DNA from: Prorocentrum cordatum
Taxonomy: Eukaryota; Sar; Dinophyceae; Prorocentrales; Prorocentraceae
Reading direction: 5' to 3'
NCBI GenBank assembly: GCA_963575745.1
Contig: CAUYUJ010003558.1
Coordinates: forward strand, 591,524-655,523
Length of the DNA stretch: 64,000 nt
The notes beneath the pieces are model-generated. The model saw nothing but the letters and a program-made list of their open reading frames with translations, had not been told where the DNA came from and ran no database searches. Shown here in pieces: positions 55,746-64,000 of the stretch (the stretch's first letter is position 1; the number at the start of each line of letters is the position of its first letter). A program made the position numbers and the translations under genes.

Positions 55746-55984
55746 ACAACAACAACAAACTGCAGAAGCATAAACTTTCGGAGGTCCGCACGGATTTCTT
55801 GGATCGGCACTGTGCACCCCTCCCTGTCGCGCGGAGCGCGCAAGGGACGGCGTCAGAGACGCCGCCAGTGGGGATCTAGTGCCGATCCAAGAAACCCGCG
55901 AGGAGCTCCGAAAATGCTATTTGTTGTTTCTCTATTTAGATGCTCATTCTGGGGACCTTCCTGGAGCCACTCGTTCCACTCGTG

Positions 55985-56112
55985 CGTCGAAGCTGCGTCG
56001 AACCTGAGTCGAACCTGAATCGAACCTGAGTCGATCATGCGTCGAAGCTGCGTCGAACCTGAGTCGAATCTAAGCCGAACTTGAGTCGAACTTGAGTCGA
56101 ACCTGAGTCGAA
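55985..56112. repeat. GTCGAACCTGA short tandem repeat
   Basis: About 11 units of 10-11 bp (GTCGAACCTGA, GTCGAACTTGA, GTCGAAGCTGC). Confidence 0.9.
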
Positions 56113-57721
56113 CAGATCCGTTAGGTGGGCCCCAGGAAGGTCCCCAGAACGAACATCGAACTCTATCCATGCCCGTGCACTTCCTGGAACCCTCCAGCAG
56201 CGCCTGGGCCGTTTCTCGAGGCGCCCTGCGCCCGAGCAGCGCCGGCCTCGCCCGGAGCTGCCGCGCCGGAGCCGCTCCGCAGAGCGCCGCGGCACATCCT
56301 CGTCATCCTCGTCTTCGTCCTCGCCCTCGGCCCTTCTCCTCCTTATCCTGTCCCTCCTCCTCCTCCTGACGCTGGCGCTGACGCGGGTGGCTGGCTCACC
56401 CCGAGGGTCGAAACCATGCTCCTCTTGCTACTCTTGCTCCCCCATTTCCTCCTCCTCCTCCTCCTCCTCCTCCTCCTCCTCCGTGGTACTCCACGCACAT
56501 CTCCTTCGCAGCCCGCCCCCTCCCCCCGCTTACACCTGCTGATCACTCATCATGCCCCTCCGAATTCTCCTGCCCCCCTGCTGCTTCCTCCTGCTGGCAC
56601 TCTTCCTCATTACGTATATTCCTCCTCCTCCTCCCCTTCCTCCTCTTCCTCCTCCTCCCCCTCCTCCTCACTGCTGTCCCGGCTCAACCGGTGCTCTCGC
56701 AATCGTTTCCTCCCTCCCCCCCCCCCTTTTTGCCCATCCCCGAACCCTGAAGGGCGGCAGGCTCCCCGCTGGCATGCTCCTGCCACCCAGGCCACCTGCT
56801 TATGGAAGAGGCCCGACACCAGCCCGCCGACCTTTCTGGCTCCATTTTAAAGGTAGCCCCTTCCTCTGCTGGCAAAGACACCCTCATTCTGCTCCCGGTC
56901 CTGATGCTGTTTCTCCTCCTCCTCCTCCTCTTCCTCCTCCTCCTCCGCTCGAAAGCCAGACATGGGATCACTATGAGCGGATGCTGGTCCTGGCATGATC
57001 AAGCACCAACTCATACACATCTGCCTCCGCCTCCGACTCTTCGAACTTCTCCTGCTCGTCATCGCCACCATAGCCCTCATCGCTACTATGTTCCTCATCT
57101 TGATTCTCGGTGTTTCCCTTATCAGCCGCACTCCAACCAGGAGGCTGGAAAAAAAGATGGCTGGACCAACGTGTGGAACATCGGGAAACCACACGCTGGA
57201 TGCACATACTGAAACTCTACGTGCCCGGTCGTGGTGATTGGCCGGGCGCTGGCAACCATCCAGATATTGCCGAAGCTGGGCCCATGTGTACCAATATCTG
57301 GGCCAAACTGTATCTCCTCATCCGTCTGGTCCTCCTCCCCTCTGCCTCTCTGCCTCCTCCCTCAGGATTGGAGGCCAAGGGATTGTGCAGTATGCGGTCT
57401 GTTACACGAGACGTGCAAGCTTTCACACGTCATTTGTCTCCTCATCCTTTTCCTTCTCTTCCTCATCCCCCTCAGTCTTCTCATCATCTTTTTCAGCATT
57501 GTTATGCAGATGAGAGCGGTGTGGACGATAAGTTTGCGATCTGCGGATATCTGAAAAAGACTTCCAATCGACAACAAATATGACCCCGAGTGCGCTCCTC
57601 GAAATTCCAGAACACTGCCAACAGGCGTGGGCTTGAAATTTCGAGATCCATGCTCGGGGGGGGGGCATGTTTTGACTCTTCCGATTTCCTGTGGGTCTTG
57701 GTGGTGAGGGTGTGCAGCCTG
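56113..57721. other. Pyrimidine-rich stretches, no gene recognised
   Basis: CTC runs at 56447-56480, 56620-56665 and 56915-56945, with intervening sequence of mixed composition. Open frames on both strands lack motifs. Confidence 0.4.
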
Positions 57722-60625
57722 CGGAAACTAAGCCCTGCCAAGCCATGCCAAACCTTGCTAATCCATGGCAAACCCTGGTAAGCCCCTGCAGCGTGGATAA
57801 GCCTTGCCATGCCCTGCTCGGACCTGGTAAGCTCTGTTAAGTTCTGCGGAGGCTTGGTAAGCCACGGTAAGCCTTCCCGAAGTCATGCTAAGGATTGGCA
57901 CGCTCTACTAAATTCTGCTAAGCCTTGCCAAGCCTTGCTCGGCCTTGGCAAGCGTTGCTGAACCGTGCTGGGCCTTACCGAGCCTTCCTCAGCATTGACA
58001 AGCTTGACTCAGTCCTGCTTGTCCTTGTAAAACTTCAAGCCCTGCTGGGCTGTCCTGAACCTGCGGAGCCCTGATGGGACTTGGCACGTATGCTAAGTCG
58101 TGGTAAGCCATGCTAAGCCCTGGCTCGCTCAGTTGAACCCGAAAGAGCCCTGCCTGCCACTGCTAAGCACTGGCAAACTCTGCGTAGCCCTGCTAAATCA
58201 TGGCACGCCCTGCTGAGTCCGGGCAAGCAGCGACGAGCCTTGCTTCGCTTTGCTATGCTATGCTACGTTTTGCGATGCCTTGCTCCGCAGGCTAGCCCTG
58301 CGAAGACCTGGTCCGACTTTCTAAGCCTGTACAAATCCTGTTCAGGCATTGGCAAGCCTTGCTAAGCCCTGCTGGGCCTGCTCGGCACTGCCAAGCCCTG
58401 GCAAGCTCTGCGCAGCCCTGCTTACTCATGGGGCGCCCTGCTGAGCACTGCTGGCCGCTGCTAAGCCCTGGCAGGCTCTGCGCTGGCAAGCCCTGCAAGC
58501 CCCTGCTGAATCCTTGTGCGCCCTGCTGAGCCCTGGCAAGCTCTGCTCAGCCCTGCGACGCCCGGATAAGCCCTGCTATGCCACTGGTAGCCCCCTTGCC
58601 ACGCTCTGCTCAGCCCTGGCCCCTGGCAAGGCTTGCTGAGCCTTTGGCAAGACCTTGCGCGCCCTACGAAGCCCAGGTAAGCATTGGTAAGCTCTGGTAT
58701 GCCCTGCTAAGGCTTGCTAAGCCTTGCTCGGCCATGGCAAGCTTGATTGAGCCTTGCTAAGCTTTGCTGAACTTTGCTGGTCATTGCCCAGTCTCGGCAA
58801 GCGTTGCTCATCACTGCTACTCCTTGTGAAGCCTCAAGCCCTGCAAATGCTTCACAAGACTTGGTAAGCCCTGTTGGACCCTGGCGGCCCTGCTTAACCT
58901 GATTGGGGCCTCCCAGCCGCTGCGAAGACCTGGCAGGCTCTGCAAAGCCCTTGCCAGGCTTGGTAAGCCATGCGAAGACCAGCTCAGCTTGGCAAGCCCT
59001 GGGAGCCCTGCTAAGCCTTGCTGAGCCCTGCCATGGCAAGCTTCGCTAACCCTGCTGCTCCGTGCGAAGTCTTAAGCCCTGCTGAGCTTTGCTGAGCCTT
59101 GCTGAGCCTTGCTGAAATGTGGCAGCCCTGCTAAGCCTGCGCAAGTCCTGCTCAGCCTTGGCAGGCCCTGCTGGGCCCCACTGGGCCTGCTCAACACTGC
59201 TGAGCCCTGACGAGCTCTGCGCAGGCCTGCTGAGTCCTGGTGCGTCTGCTAAGCTCTGCGAGCCACAGCTAAGCCCTGGCAGGCTCCGTAAAGCACTGCG
59301 AAGTCCTTGCGCGCCCTGCTGAGCCCTGGTCAGCTTTGCCCAGCCCTGCGAAGCTCGGATCAGCTATGCTACGCACTGGTAAAGCCTGGTAAGTCACTGA
59401 GCCCGAACAAACCTTGCCACGCTGATCAGCCCTGTATTCACTGCTACGTCCTGCTAAGCCTTGGTAAACCTTACAACGCCCCCGGCAGGCTTGGTAAGCA
59501 CTGTTAAGCCCCGCAGAATCGTGCTAACCACAACTCGGCCTGGGCAAGCTTTGTTGAGCCCTGCAAAGCCTTGCTGCGCCTTGCTCAGACTTGGCAAGCG
59601 TTGCCCAGCGCTGCTGACCCGAGCGAAGCCTTAAGCCCTGCTGAGCGGTGCTGAGCCCTGCTAAGGCGTGGCCAATCTTGCTGAGCCTTGGTCGGCCGTG
59701 CTAAGCACTGGTACGCCCTGATCAATGACAAGCTTTGTAACGCACTGCGAAGTCCTGGTCCGCCCTGCTAAGACCTGGCAGGCGTCGCGATGTCCTGCTA
59801 AGCTTTGGCTAAGCCCTCCCCAACTGGATACACCTTGCTAAGCCCAGCTTAGTTTGGCAAGCCTTGCTAAGCCCTGTTGCACATTGCTGAGCCTTGCTCA
59901 GCCTTGACAAGCTTTGCTAAGCCATGCTGTTCCTCACGAAGCCTTAAGCCATGCTGAGCCTTTCTGAGCCCTGCTATGCCCTGGTAAGACCTGGTAAATA
60001 TTGCCTGGCCTTCGTAAGCCCTTCTCAAGCCTTGGCAACCTTGATCAACCCTACTGAAGCGACCAAGACTTGCCGAGCCCTGGCAAGCTCTGCGTAGCCC
60101 TGCTAAGTCCTAGCACGCCCTGGTGCGCGCTGATAACCACTGCTAGGCCCCAGCAAGCTCTGCAACGCAAAGCTGAGTCCTTGCACGCGTTGCTGAGCCC
60201 AGGCAAGATTTGTCCTGCCCTGTTAAGCTCTGCCGAGCCTTGCGGAGGAGTTTTTTCTACTTTTGAAAACATCTGGGAAGGCCTGCGCCAGGATGAACAT
60301 TGCCATACTCTGCTCTGCCCTGGGACGCTCTGTCAAATCCTGCTAGGCCTTGGTAAGGCTGGGTAAGCTCTGTTAAAGCCTGGTAAGCTTTGCGAGTCCT
60401 CCCAAGCCTTGTTCAGCCTCGGCAAGCTTCGTTCACCCGTGCTGAATATTGCTAAGCGTTGCGCAACCTTGGCAAGCTTCGCGCAGCCCTGCTAATCCTC
60501 CCGAAGCCTTACCTCCTGCTGAGCTTGCTGAGCCTTGCTGAGCCCTACTAAAGCGTGGCCGTTCCTTGGTAAGCCCTGCTAAGCCCTGATAAGACCTGCT
60601 GACCCGGGGCCACTGCTAAGCCCAC
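57722..60625. repeat. 2.9-kb field of CTAAGCC / CTTGCC-type short repeats
   Basis: Built from degenerate words such as GCTAAGCCCTGCTAAGCC, GCCTTGGCAAGC, CTGCTGAGCC and TGGTAAGCC, with no fixed long period. A sub-pattern of GAAGCCTTAAGCCCTGCTGAGC recurs near 58835, 59073, 59625 and 59940, spaced by about 240-550 bp, which suggests higher-order units. Stop codons are frequent, and no gene is present. Confidence 0.85.
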
Positions 60626-60794
60626 CGCCACCACCACCATCACCACCACCCCGCAACAAAAAGATCAACGTCATCTGCGATTTTCTTGCGAGGAAGAGCA
60701 CCCCCCCGCACAAAAGCGTACCCTGGCGAAGAACCCAACCCAGTGTAAACGAGTGACGCGAATTAGTAGGAACGGTCAACACACATAAGCTCTT

Positions 60795-61400
60795 GAGTAC
60801 GCTCGGACCCAAGTACGCATGCGAACCCTGCCACTGGAGTTTTCGGTGCAGCTGCGCATGGGGCCACGAAACGTGTGAGGGATGTGCCGGAATTGACCTG
60901 AATACGCATGCGATACCTGCCTCTGGAGCCCCCGGTGAAGTTCCCCATCGGGCCACGAAGCGAAAGAGGGATGTGCAGAAGTGGACCCGAGTACGCATGT
61001 GAACCCTGCCACTGGAGCTTTCGGTGGAGCTCCCTGCTAAGCTGCCAAACGTGTGAGGGGTGTGCAGAAGTAAAACCGAGTACGCAGGCGAACCCAGCCA
61101 CAAGAGCCTTCGGTAGAGCTCCACATGGAGCAACCAAACGTGTGAGGGGTGTGCCCAACTGGGCCCGTGTACGCATGCGAACCCTGCCACTGGAGCCTTC
61201 GGTGGAGCTCCCTTTTGGGCCGCCAAGTGTGTGAGAGGTGTGCCGAAATAGCCGAAGTGAGCCCGAGTACGCATGCGAACCCTGCCACTGGAGCCTCTGG
61301 TGGAGCTCCCTATGGGGCCATGAAACGTGTGAGGGGTGTGCCAAAAAGGACCCGAGCACGCATGCGAACTCCGCCAGTGGAGCCTTCGGTGGAGCCACTG
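60795..61400 (-). repeat. 86-88 bp satellite core of R2 element D
   Basis: About seven units of the type GACCCGAGTACGCATGCGAA / CCCTGCCACTGGAGCCTTCG / GTGGAGCTCC on the plus strand. Confidence 0.85.
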
Positions 61401-61409
61401 AGTGTGTGG

Positions 61410-61810
61410 ATTGAGGTCATGATGATGACGACGACGGATCTACTGCTGATGGTGATGATGATGATGGTGATGATGATAACGATGTCGACGACGGCGAGGA
61501 TGATGATGGTGATGGTGATGATGTTGGTGGTGCTGATGATACTGGTGCTGGTGACGGTGATTGTGATCGTACTGATGATGATGGTAATGCTGATGGTGAT
61601 GATGGTGATGATGATGATGGTGATGATGATAGCGACGATGAAGATGATGTTGATAATAGTGATGATGTTGAGGCATGTGATGATGATATTGATGGGAATG
61701 ATGATGATGAGGGCAAGGATGCTGGTGGTTGCGGCGATGAGATGAGAAAGAAGTTGATCATGGTGTTGACGATGCTGGTGTTGATGATGGTGGTGGTGAT
61801 GATGGCGCTC
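61410..61810. repeat. GAT triplet tract
   Basis: GATGATGATGGTGATG with variants. Purine-rich sequence continues to about 61880, up to the head of element D. Confidence 0.95.
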
Positions 61811-62179
61811 CTAGCAAGGATGGGGAAGAAGAGGAGAGGAAGAAGGAGGGGGAGAATAAGGGGAGGAGGAGAGGACGATAGACCCGCGGTGCTGCGAATT
61901 CAAAACGAGGACCCGACAAACAGGAGGGCTGGGGAAAACACGAGAAAGAAAATTCACACCAAATGAAGACAACAAACAAGACCGAACAGAAATAAACAAA
62001 TCGAGCAAAACGGCTAACAGTCGGAAGGTGTTCTTGCGGATCCGAAGGACAACCGCTCGGACCTGACATTGAACGTCTTCCTCCTCCTGCTCCTGCTCCT
62101 CCTCCTCCTCTTCCTCCTCCTCCGCTGCTCCTCGCCCCTTTGTCTTTCCTCGCCCGCGATGCGTCCCGAACGTGCCCTA

Positions 62180-64000
62180 GTCGCTTTGTCGACCCAGCCA
62201 CTGGGGCCTTCAAATAAAACTCCCTGTGCGGCCACGGAACATGCGAGCCACCAGAGCCTTAGGTGGAGCTCGCTATGGGGTCACGACGCGTGTGAAGGGC
62301 GCGCCGAAATGGACCTGAGCACGCATGCGAAGCCTCTCACTGGAGCTTTCGGTGGAGCTCCCTATGGGGCCACGAAGCGGGAGAAGACTGTGCCGAAATG
62401 GACCCGAGTCCGCAGGCTCCCTGCAACAAGAGCCTTCGGAGGACCTCCTTGTGGGGCTACGAAACGTGTGAGAGGTGCGACGAAATTGCCCCAAGTACGC
62501 ATGCGAATCCTGCCACTCGCGCCCTCAGTGGAGCTCCCTATGGGGCCACGAACCGTGCAAGGAGTAGACAGAATGGGCCCGAGTACGCATGCGAGCCTTG
62601 CCTCTGGAGCCTCCGGTGAAGCTTTCCATTTGGCCACGAAGCGTGTGAGGGGTGTGCCGAAGTGGATCCGAGTACGCAAGCGAACCCTGCCACTGGAACC
62701 TTCGGTGGAGCTCCCTATGGGGCCACGAAGCGTGCAGGGGGCGTTCCGAGATGAATCCGGGTACGCATGCGAACCCTGTCACTGGAGCTTTCGGTGCAGT
62801 TCCCATTGGGGCCACACAGCATGCAAGGGGTGTGCCAGTATGGACCCGAGTACGCATGCGAACCCTGCAACTGGAGCCTTCGGTGGAGGTCCCTATGGAG
62901 CCACGAAGCGTGTGAGTGGTGCCGCCGAAGTTGACCATAGTACGCATGCGACCCCTGCCACTGGAGCCTCCGGTGAAGCTCTCCATTTGGCCACGAAATG
63001 TATGAGGGGTGTGCCAGAATCGACCCGAGTACGCATGCGAACCCTGCCACTGGAGCCTTCGGTGGAGCTTCCTATGCGGCCAGGCAGCGTGTGAGGGGTG
63101 TCCAGAAGTGGACCCGAGTACGCATGCGAACCCTGCCACTGGAGCCTTCGGTGGAGCTCCCTATGGGGCCACGCAGCGTGTGAGGGGTGCCGAAGTGGAC
63201 CCGAGTACGCATGCGAACCCTGCCACTGGAGCCTTCGGTTGAGCTCCCTATGGGGCCACGAAGCGTGCAGGGGGCGTTCCGAGATGAACCCGCATGCGAA
63301 CCCTGTCACTGGAGCTTTCGGTGCAGCCCTCAATGGGGCCACACAGCATGCAAGGAGTGTGCCAGAATGGGCCCGAGTACGCATGCGAATCCTGCAACTG
63401 GAGCCTCGGTGAAGCTCCCCATTGGGCCACGAAGCGTGTGAGGGATGTGCCATAATTGACCCGAGTACGCATGCGAACACTGCAACTGGAGCTTTCGGTT
63501 GAGCTCCCTATGGGGCCGCGAAGCGTGCAAGGGGTGTGCAGAAGTAGACCCGAGTACGCATGCGAACACTGCCACTGGAGCCTCCGGTGAAGCTCTCCAT
63601 TTGGCCACGAAACGTATGAGGGGTATGCAAGAAGCGACCCGAGTACGCAAGCGAACCCTGCCACTGGAGCCTTCGGTGGAGCTCCCTATGGTGCCACAAA
63701 ACGTGTGAGTGGTGCCGCCGAAGTTGACCATAGTACGCATGCGAACCCTGACACTGGAGCCTCCGGTGAAGCTCTCCATTTGGCCACGAAACGTATGAGG
63801 GGTGTGCCAGAATCGACCCGAGTACGCAAGCGAACCCTGCCACTGGAGCCTTCGGTGGAGCTTCCTACCGGGCCGCAAAGCGTGTGAGGGGTGTATCGAC
63901 CCGACTACGCATGCGAACCCTGCCACTGGAGCCTTCGACAGAGCTCCCTATGCGGCCAGGCAGCGTGTGAGGGGTGTCCAGAAGTGGACCCGAGTACGCA
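62180..64000 (-). repeat. 86-88 bp satellite core, continuing past the window
   Basis: About 21 units of the same family and orientation as in element D. A CTC-rich tract (62068-62150) precedes it. If it belongs to an R2 element on the minus strand, its head lies beyond 64000, and no normal tail is visible at the left. 61930-62067 holds nothing recognised. Confidence 0.85.

Larger units (their letters stand above)
60716..61929 (-). mobile_element. R2 composite satellite element D (minus strand)
   Basis: Read on the minus strand: head GGGTCCTCGTTTTGAATTCG (61891-61915), a degenerate GAT/CAT triplet tract (61410-61810), an 86-88 bp core (60795-61400), and a tail whose last part is GGTTGGGTTCTTCGCCAGGG (60721-60741). 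The order is the same as in element C. Its tail end is identical to that of C over 20 bases. Confidence 0.65.

Noticed and set aside
56113-57240. Signal-peptide-like leucine-rich frames
   Set aside because: The leucine and proline runs are translations of CTC/CCT tracts. The same DNA gives Glu/Arg-rich frames on the other strand.

Overview
The window reads as nuclear DNA of a eukaryote with a large, repeat-filled, GC-rich genome. A dinoflagellate, perhaps Prorocentrum-like, is my best guess. The reasons are an ISXO2/Merlin-type transposase with an in-frame spliceosomal-looking intron, a LINE-type reverse transcriptase whose third catalytic motif reads FSDN, very low gene density, and dense mini- and microsatellites. 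This is inference: I see no rRNA, no spliced-leader gene and no conserved housekeeping gene. Nearly all open frames are chance products of GC-rich, stop-poor repeats, and many overlap on both strands.

Only two stretches have convincing protein-coding signal. (1) 215-4804 is a DNA transposon of the Merlin/IS1016 (IS1595, ISXO2-like) type. It has terminal inverted repeats, a candidate 8-bp target duplication inside a TA microsatellite, and one gene (about 1895-4722, plus strand) built of two in-frame exons. The gene ends in a zinc ribbon plus a D-D-D/E transposase core. (2) 41975-42895 (minus strand) is a broken LINE-like reverse transcriptase fragment lying between GAT-repeat tracts.

Most of the rest belongs to repeat families that recur within the window. 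Family R1 starts with ATGATCGACC and ends with CCCTTTCCGGGA. It contains 2-3 units of about 340-430 bp and then an array of a 75-bp unit. It occurs at 18543-19975, 20969-23100, 23546-25690, 25692-27460, and as three nearly identical 1485-bp head-to-tail copies at 45609-50063. Family R2 has a conserved head, a simple-sequence tract, a satellite core of about 86-102 bp and a conserved tail. It occurs at 27884-30270, 33217-35098, 53796-55490, 60716-61929 (minus), and as part of a further core array at 62180-64000. A 1.6-kb palindromic element lies at 10483-12093.

The remaining repeats are a 9-copy 73-bp satellite (39032-39682), a 2.9-kb field of CTAAGCC/CTTGCC-type short repeats (57722-60625), GGCCCCAAGAG arrays (7830, 12450, 50790), and many GAT, CTC/GAG, TA and CT tracts. 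Between these are stretches where I recognise nothing. They are listed so that the reader knows they were read.
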